DNA of 32,119 nt, from assembly GCA_021838305.1 (NCBI GenBank), contig JAKCEB010000010.1:1-32119 (forward strand), given 5' to 3'. The notes beneath the pieces are model-generated. The model was not told the origin of the DNA and did not search any database. It saw only the letters and a list, made by a program, of their open reading frames with translations. The position numbers and the translations under genes were made by a program. This DNA is from Actinomycetes bacterium. Lineage in GTDB: Bacteria > Actinomycetota > Acidimicrobiia > Acidimicrobiales > Palsa-688. This document shows, in pieces, positions 15,485 through 24,279 of this stretch (its first letter is position 1; the number at the start of each line of letters is the position of its first letter).

Positions 15485-17098
15485 CTAGTTGATTCGGCGT
15501 TCGCGGCCAGCCCAGTGGACTTCGCGAAGCTCACGGCGAAGGACTTTCCCTGTGGCGTTGCGCGGGAGTGCGTCGACGAACTCGATTGAGGTCGGGCACT
15601 TGTAGTGCGCGAGGCGGTCCCTGGCGAAGCGGATGAGATCGTCTGGCGAAAGCATTGAGCCTGCTGTTCGAACGACGACGCCGCGAGGTGTCTCCCCCCA
15701 CTCGTCGTCGGGCACACCAATAACCGCCACCTCGGCTACCTCGGGGTGCCAGGCCAGGGTGTCTTCGACTTCAGCCGGGTAAATGTTTTCCCCTCCGGAA
15801 ATGATCATGTCCTTCAGGCGGTCTCGAAGGTAGAGGTATCCGTCGGAATCGAGCTCCCCCACGTCTCCAGTGCGAAACCAGCCGTCGGGGCTGAGGACCT
15901 CGGCTGTCGCCTCCGGCTTTCGCCAGTATCCTTTCATCATGCGGGCGGTACGCGCCTGTACCTCTCCGGCCTCACCCGCTGGCTGGGAGCCGCCGGTGCG
16001 TATATCGATGATGCGCAGTTCGACGCCTGGGCGAGCCCGACCGCATGACCGGAGCCGTTCGACGGCGGTGGCTACGATGTGCGGCGGCCCGTTTGGATCG
16101 AAACAGTGGTCTTCTGGGTCGAGGACGCAGAGGACGCCGGCGGTCTCTGTCAGTCCGTACGCCTGGACGAACCGGCACTTCATTGCTTCGATGGCCGCCT
16201 GAAGGACCTTCGCGCTGATCGGCGCGGCCCCGTAGGCGACCGTGCGAAGCGACGAGAGGTCGGTGGTTGCGGCGGCGGCCGATTCGACAAGCGCCTGGAG
16301 CATCACCGACGCAAGTACGAGGTTTGTGACGCCCTCCGACTCGATGACCCGAAGCATGTTGTTTGCGCTCGGATCGTTGTCGATGATTAGACGGGAGCGT
16401 GACCAAAGCGCACCGATTACCGTCCCTGCACCGGCGATGTGGAACATAGGGAGGACTGACAACACGACAGACGTCCGATCGAGTCGCCACACGCCTACCG
16501 TGTCAGGTATGCACGCAGCGAGGGACCTGTGGGTGAGCATCGCCCCTTTCGGCTTCCCCGTCGTCCCCGACGTGTAGAGCTGGAGAACCGTGTTGTCGGC
16601 GGCGGCAGCCATTTGCGCACAGTCCGGAGATTGGTCACGGCGCCAGGAGTCCCAGTCGTGCCCCCATTCGCATTCGCTGTCACCGGTGTCGGCGCCGCCT
16701 ACAACGATGACCATCGCCGAGTCGGTCTCTGCCAGCTGTGCCATCGAGGCAGCGAACTCGACCGTGGTGACTATCACACGCGGAGAGCTGTCGCCGAGCA
16801 CGTACGCCATCTCCTGTTGATGAAGTCGCCAGTTGACCATGGTCATGACGACACCGGCCCGGGCAGCTCCGAGCATCAACTCCACGCAAGCCAGGCACGT
16901 CCGCCCGACGAACGCCACTCGGTCACCAGGCTTCAAGCCCAGCTTGCGCAGGCCGTTAGCGACCCGGTTTGCACCATCGTCCAGCTCATCATATGTGACA
17001 GTCCGGTCGCCGTCGACGACTGCAACACCAGCTCCGTCGGTCGCACACTGCGTCGGCCTCGCCAGGTTATCGACGGCGAATCCGCCCTCCACGCTCAT
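15485..17098 (-). CDS. Acyl-CoA synthetase (AMP-forming) of the Rieske operon
   Basis: 537 residues. Adenylation motifs appear in order: LYTSGTTGKPKGAMLTH (phosphate loop), QAYGLTETAG (A5), GWFRTGDVGELDSDGYLYL (A7), RDRLKDMIISGGENIYPAEV (hinge) and RNATGKVLRREL with the catalytic Lys (A10). It activates a carboxylic acid to its CoA thioester via the acyl-adenylate; fatty, aryl or side-chain acids are all possible. ATG 17098 overlaps the Rieske gene stop (ATGA), showing coupled translation, and the SDR starts 19 nt after its stop. A second ligase of the same superfamily is at 21075-22637. Confidence 0.95.
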   Translation of the reverse strand: MSVEGGFAVDNLARPTQCATDGAGVAVVDGDRTVTYDELDDGANRVANGLRKLGLKPGDRVAFVGRTCLACVELMLGAARAGVVMTMVNWRLHQQEMAYVLGDSSPRVIVTTVEFAASMAQLAETDSAMVIVVGGADTGDSECEWGHDWDSWRRDQSPDCAQMAAAADNTVLQLYTSGTTGKPKGAMLTHRSLAACIPDTVGVWRLDRTSVVLSVLPMFHIAGAGTVIGALWSRSRLIIDNDPSANNMLRVIESEGVTNLVLASVMLQALVESAAAATTDLSSLRTVAYGAAPISAKVLQAAIEAMKCRFVQAYGLTETAGVLCVLDPEDHCFDPNGPPHIVATAVERLRSCGRARPGVELRIIDIRTGGSQPAGEAGEVQARTARMMKGYWRKPEATAEVLSPDGWFRTGDVGELDSDGYLYLRDRLKDMIISGGENIYPAEVEDTLAWHPEVAEVAVIGVPDDEWGETPRGVVVRTAGSMLSPDDLIRFARDRLAHYKCPTSIEFVDALPRNATGKVLRRELREVHWAGRERRIN

Positions 17099-18483
17099 TG
17101 CCGTGCACCCTTAGCCGACCGTTCGTCGGGGCACATGTACGCGTCGAGGGTGGAATGGAAATGCCTGATGCGGCTCTCCTGGTATCTGGCGAGCGTGACG
17201 CCCGGTTTGCGGGAAGTCCGCAGTCCCCGCTGGATACGCATCAGGTTGTCCGTGTCCTGATCTGCGACCATAGCGGCCGAACCGAGCTCGGGAGCGTCGG
17301 CCCACCGGTCGTCCGCACCGAGCATCGTCATCGTCGCCGGTGCAGGATGGCTGCCGTCGGGGGATTTGGAAAAAAGGAACATGATCTCCATGATCGAGCT
17401 CTCCGGATCATCGCCGTTCGGCCGGAACCGGTATGTGATCGGCAATGCCTGACCGCCCCACGGGACCATGTTGGGAAACAGCATGTACTCGATGAGATCA
17501 AGCGACTCGGTGTCCGACAGCGACGACATGTCGAGCTGGGTCGAACGGGAGATCTTCTCCCTGGCCCGCAGCGCCAACTTGGCGCGCGCTGTCTCGCCTT
17601 CACCCACTTCGATCGGCTCTCCCGCAAAGAACGGCACGTCGCGGCGCATCTCCTCGACGGTCCGCTCCGCCGGGATGCCTCGCATCGACGGGCTCGGCAC
17701 CCCCTGCACGCTGATCATCCGGCTCACGTGGCGTATGCCCGGCCACACGTCATACTGCGTGTTCGAGTCGCCGTAATAGGCGAGCACCTGTGGATGCGCG
17801 ACGGCTACGTGGTAAGCCTCCACGAACGCCTCCATCGCGAGCTTCCAGTTGCAGGGCATTACCTTTGCGACGTGCGCCGCCTTGTAGCGGTTCTCGAGGT
17901 CGAACGAAGCGAAGTGCTCCGGAAGGTTCTCCAGGTAGCTGTCGAGCGGCTCGCACTCGAGGTCGAAGTTGACGAACACGTAGCCGCCCCACGTCCCGAC
18001 TTTTGCCTCGGGGAGCGACGTCTTTGCCGGATCGACATGGGGCAGGTCCCACTGCTGCGGGATGTGCAGCAAAGTCCCGTCCAGCTTCCAGGTCCACCCG
18101 TGAAACGGGCATCGAAGCCGTTGCACGCAGCCACCCGAGGTGCGCAGCATCGTCCCGCGATGCAGGCACGAGTTGATGTACGCACGGATCTTGTCGGGCC
18201 CTGTACGCACCACGATCAGGGAGTCGTGGACGATGTCGTAGACGACGTGGTCGCCCACATTGGGGATCTCCTCCACCCGGCAAGCCATCTGCCAGCACTT
18301 CCTCCAGACATTGGCGACCTCACGGTCGTGCCAATCCTTGGAGAAGTAGCGCTCTATCGACAGGTCCGCACGCGCCTGGTCGACGGCCGGCGACTCGCTT
18401 CGCATCACTGCGGGAGCGGGGTTGACGTCGGTCGCCAAAACGTCCTGTACGGAGGGCCCGGGTCTTCCGGAAGTCAGGTCCAC
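17095..18483 (-). CDS. Rieske [2Fe-2S] ring-hydroxylating oxygenase, alpha subunit
   Basis: About 462 residues from GTG 18483. The Rieske centre is CLH (Cys 106, His 108) and CPFH (Cys 125, His 128). The catalytic domain has NWKLAMEAFVEAYHVAVAH (His 225 and His 230 as iron ligands) and DQDTDNLMRIQRGL (Asp 410 as the third ligand). The residue often Asp between subunits is Glu 218, as in some family branches. It should hydroxylate or demethylate an organic substrate using O2. The GTG start has GGAGG 8 nt upstream and lies about 43 nt after a predicted transcription start; the longer frame to 18564 begins inside the -35 region. No ferredoxin, reductase or beta subunit is in the window, so electrons must come from elsewhere. 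It is first in operon A. Confidence 0.92.
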   Translation of the reverse strand: MDLTSGRPGPSVQDVLATDVNPAPAVMRSESPAVDQARADLSIERYFSKDWHDREVANVWRKCWQMACRVEEIPNVGDHVVYDIVHDSLIVVRTGPDKIRAYINSCLHRGTMLRTSGGCVQRLRCPFHGWTWKLDGTLLHIPQQWDLPHVDPAKTSLPEAKVGTWGGYVFVNFDLECEPLDSYLENLPEHFASFDLENRYKAAHVAKVMPCNWKLAMEAFVEAYHVAVAHPQVLAYYGDSNTQYDVWPGIRHVSRMISVQGVPSPSMRGIPAERTVEEMRRDVPFFAGEPIEVGEGETARAKLALRAREKISRSTQLDMSSLSDTESLDLIEYMLFPNMVPWGGQALPITYRFRPNGDDPESSIMEIMFLFSKSPDGSHPAPATMTMLGADDRWADAPELGSAAMVADQDTDNLMRIQRGLRTSRKPGVTLARYQESRIRHFHSTLDAYMCPDERSAKGARQ

Positions 18484-18532
18484 GGGCGTTACCTCCATGC
18501 GGGGCTCCATGCCGGTCAAGTCGGCCGGGTAC

Positions 18533-18561
18533 AGTGTGCCAAGAAAATGACGCAGTGTCAA
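18533..18561 (-). promoter_or_regulatory. Promoter of the Rieske-ligase-SDR-PPOX operon
   Basis: On the minus strand TTGACA (18561-18556) is followed after 17 nt by CACACT (18538-18533). The -35 is perfect and the -10 is weak, which suits a regulated promoter. Transcription would begin near 18526, about 43 nt before GTG 18483. Confidence 0.55.
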
Positions 18562-18646
18562 CAAAGCGTCCGCTTCGACTCGTCTCGCGCGACTTTCGTC
18601 CGTCGGGGATTCCGTCAGTCAGCGCGCTGCGGGTAGCGTTTAACGG

Positions 18647-20107
18647 ATGCCTGAGACAGCGATAACAGTGGACTTTGCCTCCGACGCGCTCGAAGCGTTG
18701 TCCATCTACCTCGAGATCCCATGCCTGTCCCCGTCCTACGACGCCGACTGGGAATCACAAGGGCATCTGGAGCACGCCGTGACCTACCTGGCGAACTGGG
18801 CCGCGAGCCGCCCTATCCGCGGCTTGTCCGTCGACGTGCACCGCCTGGAGGGTCGCACTCCAGTCCTGGTCTGCGAGGTGGCGGCGAGCGACCCTCACGC
18901 TACCGGGACGGTTCTACTTTACGGCCACTTCGACAAGCAGCCGCCCCTTGGAACTTGGAGCGAAGGACTCGACCCTTTCCGACCGGTGCTCAGGGGCAGC
19001 CGACTCTACGGTCGTGGAGGCGCCGACGACGGCTACTCCATATTCTCGGCATTACTGGCCGTCGAGGCGGTACAGCGGGCGGGGCTCGACCATCGACGCT
19101 GCGTGATCCTGATCGAAGGAAGCGAGGAGAGCGCCAGCCCGGACCTCGAAGCGCATGTCGACGCGCTGTCGGACCGTCTCGGGGACGTCGAGCTGCTCAT
19201 CTGCCTCGACTCCGGCTCGCCGACCTACGACCGGCTATGGCTTACCCAGTCGCTGCGGGGCAACGTCACGGTCACCGTCGAAGTCAGCGTATTGGAGCGC
19301 GGGGTCCATTCCGGGGCGGCTTCCGGAGTGGTTCCGTCCTCGTTCCGGCTGTTGCGTCGGCTGATCGAACGCTTGGAGGACTCGACGACAGGCGACGTGC
19401 TCGTGTCGGAGCTTCACGCTGAGGTGCCGAGCCTGCACCGCGCCAGGTACGAGGCTTTGGCAGCTGAGTTCGGCGATCTCGTCGGTGATGCGATGCCTGC
19501 AGTCGCAGGCCTGCAACTGTCCGGTGCGAGCGCCTCGGAGCGACTGCTGCGCCAAGCGTGGGCTCCGGCGATGTCGGTGGTCGGCATGGACGGCATTCCA
19601 TCGGTCGCGTCGGGCGGCAACGTGCTGCGGCCGATGACCGCCGTGAATCTGTCATTTAGACTGCCACCGGCTGTCGACGCGGAGGAAGCCGTTCGCGCCC
19701 TGGCCACAGTCCTCGAGGCGGATCCCCCCTCCGGGGCCCGAGTCTCGTTGCGCTTCCATTCCCCCGCGTCAGGCTGGATCTGTCCCGAGTTGCCACCCTG
19801 GCTATCGGAAGCCGTCGACGACGCTTCTTCGGCCGCATTCGGCCGTCCGGCCGCATGGACGAGCGAAGGAGGAACGATACCGTTCCTGGCGGGCCTCGGG
19901 CGGCGCTTTCCCGGCATCGCCGTCCTCGCTACAGGGGTGCTCGGACCTGGCTCGAACGCACATGGGATCGACGAATGCCTCGATCTGCCTACCGCGAACA
20001 GTGTGACGTTGGCGGTTGCGAACATCCTCGCGTCGCACGGAGCGACACACGCCAAGACACACAGCGCACGGGTGATCCAGGCTCCGTTGCCCTCAGACCG
20101 ACCATAA
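18647..20107 (+). CDS. M20-family metallopeptidase (dipeptidase/ArgE-DapE type)
   Basis: 486 residues. Zinc-site segments: LLYGHFDKQPP (first His), GRGGADDGYSIF (bridging Asp), EGSEESASPDL (Glu-Glu), LICLDSGSP (Asp) and GPGSNAHGIDE (last His). The dimerisation lid between LRGNVTVTVEV and VNLSFRLPP carries GVHSGAASG. It is a cytoplasmic hydrolase of a peptide or N-acyl bond, distinct from the AllC-like enzyme at 12339. TAGCGT lies exactly 7 nt before ATG 18647 and no ribosome site is present, so the mRNA may be leaderless. It is divergent from the Rieske operon; its stop is 3 nt from that of the convergent LLM gene. It could release an amino-acid conjugate for the neighbouring pathway (inference). 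Confidence 0.9.
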   Translation: MPETAITVDFASDALEALSIYLEIPCLSPSYDADWESQGHLEHAVTYLANWAASRPIRGLSVDVHRLEGRTPVLVCEVAASDPHATGTVLLYGHFDKQPPLGTWSEGLDPFRPVLRGSRLYGRGGADDGYSIFSALLAVEAVQRAGLDHRRCVILIEGSEESASPDLEAHVDALSDRLGDVELLICLDSGSPTYDRLWLTQSLRGNVTVTVEVSVLERGVHSGAASGVVPSSFRLLRRLIERLEDSTTGDVLVSELHAEVPSLHRARYEALAAEFGDLVGDAMPAVAGLQLSGASASERLLRQAWAPAMSVVGMDGIPSVASGGNVLRPMTAVNLSFRLPPAVDAEEAVRALATVLEADPPSGARVSLRFHSPASGWICPELPPWLSEAVDDASSAAFGRPAAWTSEGGTIPFLAGLGRRFPGIAVLATGVLGPGSNAHGIDECLDLPTANSVTLAVANILASHGATHAKTHSARVIQAPLPSDRP

Positions 20108-20110
20108 CGC

Positions 20111-21082
20111 TCAGTTCCTGCGTTCGCAAGCAAACGCGTGCAATACCCGTTGCGAGTAATCCACCGCCTCGCCGACGTCGACGTCCGGAAATCCAACGCG
20201 GCGCGACAGGTTCAAGTCGAAGAATACCTCGGTGACGCCTAGAGTTCGTAGCGACACGAGGTCATCGAGTATCTGGCTTCGGGTGCCTTGCATCGGTCGC
20301 CGTCGCCGTCCCGGGTTGGCATCGACGAGCTCCGGAACGCAGCGGACGACGATCCGAAGACTCTCCGGGTCGCGCCCAGCGAGGAGCGCACCGGATCGTA
20401 CCGTCTCGACGATAGGGCCGATGCGGTCCAGATCGAGGTCGCTACTTCCGATCCAGCCTTGGGCGACCCCTCCGGCTCGTTGCAGCGCCGCCGGGGCGGT
20501 TCCGCCGAGCAGGATAGGAGGATGCGGTCTCTGCACTGGTCGCAGGCCGAAGTCCGAGACAGGCAGCGTGTAGAAGTCACCCTCGAAGGACACGGGGTCT
20601 GCCGCCCAGATCACGTCGAGGCAGCGCAGGTATTCGTCTAGTCGCGCGCCCCGGCGCTCAAACGGAACGCCGACTGCTGCAAACTCCTCGGTTAGCCAGC
20701 CGCTTCCGAGACCGACTGTGAGCCGGCCCCCTGACATGACGTCGAGCGTAGTCACAGCCTTCGCAAGGAGTATCGGGGCGACAAAGGGCGCGCACAACGT
20801 CGCTGTCCCCAAGCCGATGCTACTGGTCAGGCCGGCTACGTAGGAGAGCATCACAATCGAGTCGTGCACCGCTCGATGCGGCGGCTGCAGGTCGCGTCCG
20901 GCAGGGCAGAGTACGCGCTGAAACGTCCACAGCGAGGAGTACCCGAGCGTTTCCGCTAGCCTGGCGGTGTCGGCGACGACGTCCGGTGCGGCCCATGGAC
21001 CAGCGATGGGAAGACCGAAGCCGATCCTCGGAAGTTCCGCGGTCACCTGCGATCCAGACCGGAAGCAATCCGGTTCAGTCAA
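20111..21082 (-). CDS. LLM-class flavin/F420-dependent oxidoreductase (operon B)
   Basis: About 323 residues with the luciferase-like TIM barrel: RIGFGLPIAGPWAAPD, GYSSLWTFQRV, SSIGLGTATL, LDVMSGGRLTVGLGSGWLTEE and a glycine-rich HPPILLGGTAPAALQR phosphate site. The GGRLxxGLGxGW motif is typical of actinobacterial LLM enzymes, which use F420H2 or FMNH2. TTG at 21082 overlaps the ligase stop by 8 nt; GTG at 21046 is an alternative that would remove 12 residues of non-conserved sequence. It sits behind an acyl-CoA ligase, so a role in oxidising or reducing an activated or parent substrate is plausible, but the substrate is unknown. Confidence 0.87.
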   Translation of the reverse strand: MTEPDCFRSGSQVTAELPRIGFGLPIAGPWAAPDVVADTARLAETLGYSSLWTFQRVLCPAGRDLQPPHRAVHDSIVMLSYVAGLTSSIGLGTATLCAPFVAPILLAKAVTTLDVMSGGRLTVGLGSGWLTEEFAAVGVPFERRGARLDEYLRCLDVIWAADPVSFEGDFYTLPVSDFGLRPVQRPHPPILLGGTAPAALQRAGGVAQGWIGSSDLDLDRIGPIVETVRSGALLAGRDPESLRIVVRCVPELVDANPGRRRRPMQGTRSQILDDLVSLRTLGVTEVFFDLNLSRRVGFPDVDVGEAVDYSQRVLHAFACERRN

Positions 21083-22637
21083 CAGAGTCCCGGTCCACGC
21101 GTTCGGCTTCTTGGACGAGTTGGTCTCTGAGTTGGCGTTTGAGAACCTTGCCGTAGTTGTTCGTGGGGAGACTGTCGAGAAGCCGATACTCCTTGGGCCG
21201 TTTGTACCGGGCGACGTGGTCGAGGCAGACCCTGTCTAGCTCCTCGAAACTCGGCGGGTTATCGATGTCAGCGGCAACGACGAACGCCGTCACGGCTTCT
21301 CCCCATTCCGGGTCGGGTTTACCTACGACTGAGACGGCGCGAACGCCGGGATGGAGCAGCAGGGTCTCCTCGACCTCGCGTGGGTAGATGTTCATCCCTC
21401 CGCTGATGATCAGGTCCTTGGACCGGTCGCGTAACGTCAAGTACCCTTCGACATCGAAGCTGCCGACGTCGCCGGTGTGCAGCCATCCTCCGCGAAGCGT
21501 CTCCGCGGTCGCCCCTGGCTGGGTCCAGTACCCCGCCATGACGACGTCGCCACGGACCACGACCTCACCTGCCTCGCCGACCGGCATTTCACGATCCTCG
21601 TCGTCGACCACCCGAACTTCGACGTCGGTCCGGGGTGAACCCACGCTTCTCACGCGCTCTTCCCACCGCGGGTCTTCCCGTGCGGTGTGGTCCTCTTTGG
21701 AGAGGGCGGTGATCGTCATAGGCGCCTCGCCCTGACCGTAGATCTGCGCCAGGCGGGGTCCGAAGACGTCGAGAGCGTGCTCGAGATCTGCGAGGTACAT
21801 CGGCGCGCCACCGTAGATGATCGTCTTGAGGTTCGACAGGTCCGCCCCGGCGAGGGCAGGGTTCTCAGCGAGGCGCTTCACCATCGTCGGGGCGGCGAAG
21901 AAAGACAATCCCGGCCAACGTCGGATCAGCGACGCTATCTCCTCGCCGTCGACGCCGCCTGACTGCGCCATGACGCTCAACGCTCCGCGAGCTATGTGGG
22001 GTAGGCCGTAAAGGCCGGACCCGTGTGAGAGAGGCGCTGCGTGCAGCATGCAGTCGCGATGCGATATCGGGTCGATGTCCGCCGTGTAGCTCAGCGACAT
22101 GACCAACAAGTTGCGGTGAGTGAGCGTCGCGCCTTTGGGTCGACCGGTGGTCCCGCTCGTGTAGAAAATCCACGCTGGGTCCTCGGGATTCGCGTCTGCG
22201 AGGACGCAGGACGGTGAGGTGACGAGTCGTTTCCATCGCTGCCCGCCGACGACAACGACAGCTTGGAGGCAAGTGACCGTGCCGACGAGAGCCTCAGTTT
22301 CCTCAGCGTGACCGTCGTCGGTCACCACGACTCGGGCCCCGCTGTCATCGACTATGTACGCGACCTCGTCCCTGTGCAGCCGGGCGTTGACAGGCACGGC
22401 CACAAGGCCGGCGTGCCAAATTGCGAACAGCGCTTCCAAGTACTCAGGTCGGTTGCGCATGACTACGGCAACCCGGTCCCCTGGGGACAGCCCGAGATTT
22501 CCTCGAAGTCCTCCCGCTATTGCCGACGCGGTGCGGGCAAAGCCGCTCCACGAGGCGTGGACGCGCTCGCCTTCCGCCAGGGCGGGATCGTCAGGGCGCT
22601 GGAAGCCCTGCCTCTGGACCCACACCGCAATGTTCAC
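21075..22637 (-). CDS. Acyl-CoA synthetase (AMP-forming) of operon B
   Basis: 520 residues from GTG 22637. Motifs: FYTSGTTGRPKGATLTH (phosphate loop), QIYGQGEAPMT (A5 region, an unusual GQGE instead of GLTE), GGWLHTGDVGSFDVEGYLTL (A7), RDRSKDLIISGGMNIYPREV (hinge) and NNYGKVLKRQL (A10, catalytic Lys). It forms an acyl-CoA from an unknown acid. AGGGG 8 nt before the GTG supports this start over the frame opening at 22673. The LLM gene overlaps its end by 8 nt. It is the first gene of operon B and divergent from a PPOX gene. Confidence 0.93.
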   Translation of the reverse strand: MNIAVWVQRQGFQRPDDPALAEGERVHASWSGFARTASAIAGGLRGNLGLSPGDRVAVVMRNRPEYLEALFAIWHAGLVAVPVNARLHRDEVAYIVDDSGARVVVTDDGHAEETEALVGTVTCLQAVVVVGGQRWKRLVTSPSCVLADANPEDPAWIFYTSGTTGRPKGATLTHRNLLVMSLSYTADIDPISHRDCMLHAAPLSHGSGLYGLPHIARGALSVMAQSGGVDGEEIASLIRRWPGLSFFAAPTMVKRLAENPALAGADLSNLKTIIYGGAPMYLADLEHALDVFGPRLAQIYGQGEAPMTITALSKEDHTAREDPRWEERVRSVGSPRTDVEVRVVDDEDREMPVGEAGEVVVRGDVVMAGYWTQPGATAETLRGGWLHTGDVGSFDVEGYLTLRDRSKDLIISGGMNIYPREVEETLLLHPGVRAVSVVGKPDPEWGEAVTAFVVAADIDNPPSFEELDRVCLDHVARYKRPKEYRLLDSLPTNNYGKVLKRQLRDQLVQEAERVDRDSVD

Positions 22638-22762
22638 TGACGTGCCCCTGGCGAGCAAAGACGGCCCGTCCACGACCTACCATCGGATCTGGCGTCACTC
22701 CACCTGGGAATGACGCATACCTTTGGGGACTGAACCATGCCTGAATCCCTCGATCCCGAAAA

Positions 22763-23188
22763 GTGAAGATAGCTTCGAGCGAGTGCCGCGAGTTGCTCCG
22801 CTCGCACAACCACGGGGTCCTCTGCACCGTTCACCCCGGGAGGGGGGTGGACGCCGTACCGGCCGTGTACGTCGCCGACGACGGTTTCGTCGCCGTTCCT
22901 GTCGATCAGGTCAAGGCGAAGACGTCGTCGTACTTGCAACGTGAGCGGAACCTCGAAGCCGACCCGAGGGCAACATTGTTGATCGAGCATTGGGACCTCG
23001 AAGACTGGACGAAGCTGTGGTGGGTCCGGGCGGGTGTGCGTTGGGAGGGTCACGGTGCCGACGGCCATGAGCGAGCGGCTGCTTTGGCGTTGCGCTTGTC
23101 GGAGGTCTTTCCGCAGTATCACGACAGACCGTTCAGCTCGATACTTCTGCTGCGAGTTGTCGCGGTCACCGGGTGGTCGGCCAGCTGA
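22763..23188 (+). CDS. PPOX-class probable F420-dependent protein (Rv0121-like)
   Basis: 141 residues of a split-barrel fold: GVLCTVHPGRGVDAVPAVYV, VDQVKAKTSSYLQRERNLEA, PRATLLIEHWDLEDWTKLWW and WVRAGVRWEG. The lysine-rich second strand and the DW-x-x-LWWV segment resemble the Rv0121 group of F420-linked proteins (from memory). Reaction unknown. GTG at 22763 has no ribosome site, but a 9-codon ORF (22737-22766) ends with TGA overlapping the GTG, so coupled translation is possible. It is divergent from operon B, and its stop is 13 nt from that of the next, convergent LLM gene. Confidence 0.78.
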   Translation: MKIASSECRELLRSHNHGVLCTVHPGRGVDAVPAVYVADDGFVAVPVDQVKAKTSSYLQRERNLEADPRATLLIEHWDLEDWTKLWWVRAGVRWEGHGADGHERAAALALRLSEVFPQYHDRPFSSILLLRVVAVTGWSAS

Positions 23189-23201
23189 GCGCCGCTAACG
23201 T

Positions 23202-24194
23202 TCAATCAGCGTTGACCGCCGGGAGGATCTCCTCGTTGAGCCGCTTCAAGTCGTCGAGTGTCTTCGAGACCGGGACATCCGAGAACGGCGGCCAGATGAG
23301 AGGCATCGTAAGCCCGGAGTCGCGAAGGCGTTTGAGGTTGTCGGTGATTTGAGTCGCGGTGCCGATAAGGATGTTGCTGGCCTTGCCCGCCGGGGTCTGG
23401 TCGGACGGTTCGTCGGTGATCACGAACCAGTACATACTGCAAAGCTCCAGTGAGTCGAGTACGTCCGCCTTACCGAGCGCGTCGAGCTCGCGCTGGATCG
23501 GGCCGCGCCACTCGCGAAGCTCCTCCGGAGTGTCCTGTATGCCGATCCAGCCCGACAGGTTGTACTTGGCAATCCGGTTCGCAGAGCGCTTGGGGTCTTT
23601 GAGCCCACTGAAGTAGATCGGCGGATGCGGATGCTGCAGCGGCTTGACCCCGAACCCGCAGCGGTCGAAGTCGGCGAACTCCCCGTGGTACTCGAACAGG
23701 TCGTTCGTCCAGATTCCCTGCATGATCTCCAGCGTTTCCCGCACGTGCGCGTGGCGTTTGGGAAAAATATGAGAAGCGCTTGCCGCAGCGAACTCCTCCG
23801 GCATCCAGCCCGCTCCGACGCCAACGTTGAGGCGACCCCCGCACAGATGGTCGACGGTGGCCAGCTCCGCGGCAAGGACGCCAGGCGAGCGGTACGGAGT
23901 GTCGGTGATGCTCATGCCGATCCGGCATTTCGAAGTCTTCGCAGCAAGCCACGGAATGAGCGGCCAGCCTTGGAACCACTCGCCGCGTGCGGACACCGGC
24001 AGGGCTTTGGGAAACTCGGTCATCATCCCGAAAGAGTGCTGAAGCTCTCCCCGGTCGGACGCCTCGGGGACGACGATGCGGTCGAGAGTCCAGATGGAGT
24101 CGAAGTCCAACTCCTCCGCGAGCCGGGTGAGGTCTTCGAGTTCCGTGACCGTCACCTTGTCGCGAAAGTTCGGTAGGTACAGGGCGAGCTTCAT
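23202..24194 (-). CDS. LLM-class F420/flavin-dependent oxidoreductase
   Basis: 330 residues from ATG 24194, which has GAGGAG 6-7 nt upstream, an excellent ribosome site. The barrel shows MKLALYLPNFRDKV, FDSIWTLDRIVVPEA, CRIGMSITDTPYRSPGVLA, LCGGRLNVGVGAGWMPEEF and HPPIYFSGLKDPKRSANR. This is the TIGR03619-type group of actinobacterial LLM enzymes, most likely F420-dependent. The open frame back to 24320 overlaps the divergent regulatory repeats and is rejected. It is monocistronic and only loosely related to the operon B LLM. Substrate unknown; it may act in the same pathway as the PPOX gene it converges with. Confidence 0.9.
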   Translation of the reverse strand: MKLALYLPNFRDKVTVTELEDLTRLAEELDFDSIWTLDRIVVPEASDRGELQHSFGMMTEFPKALPVSARGEWFQGWPLIPWLAAKTSKCRIGMSITDTPYRSPGVLAAELATVDHLCGGRLNVGVGAGWMPEEFAAASASHIFPKRHAHVRETLEIMQGIWTNDLFEYHGEFADFDRCGFGVKPLQHPHPPIYFSGLKDPKRSANRIAKYNLSGWIGIQDTPEELREWRGPIQRELDALGKADVLDSLELCSMYWFVITDEPSDQTPAGKASNILIGTATQITDNLKRLRDSGLTMPLIWPPFSDVPVSKTLDDLKRLNEEILPAVNAD

Positions 24195-24239
24195 GCGTGA
24201 CTCCTCGTCGGTAATCGGCTGGACAGGCGGTTGAGTTCT

Positions 24240-24279
24240 GCCGTACGAATCCGTGCCTCCGCGAGGGCCGTACGGATTC
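24240..24279. repeat. Nested direct and inverted repeats in the LLM/response-regulator interval
   Basis: GCCGTACG occurs at 24240-24247 and 24267-24274 (27-bp period). GAATCCGT (24247-24254) is the exact inverse of ACGGATTC (24272-24279). The block lies 46 nt upstream of the LLM start and about 115 nt upstream of the response-regulator start, a good position for an operator. Confidence 0.6.

Noticed and set aside
17098-18636. Plus-strand 512-codon ORF opposite the Rieske gene
   Set aside because: Long, but exactly antisense to a gene with all Rieske ligands; high GC makes long antisense frames common. No recognisable domain or ribosome site.
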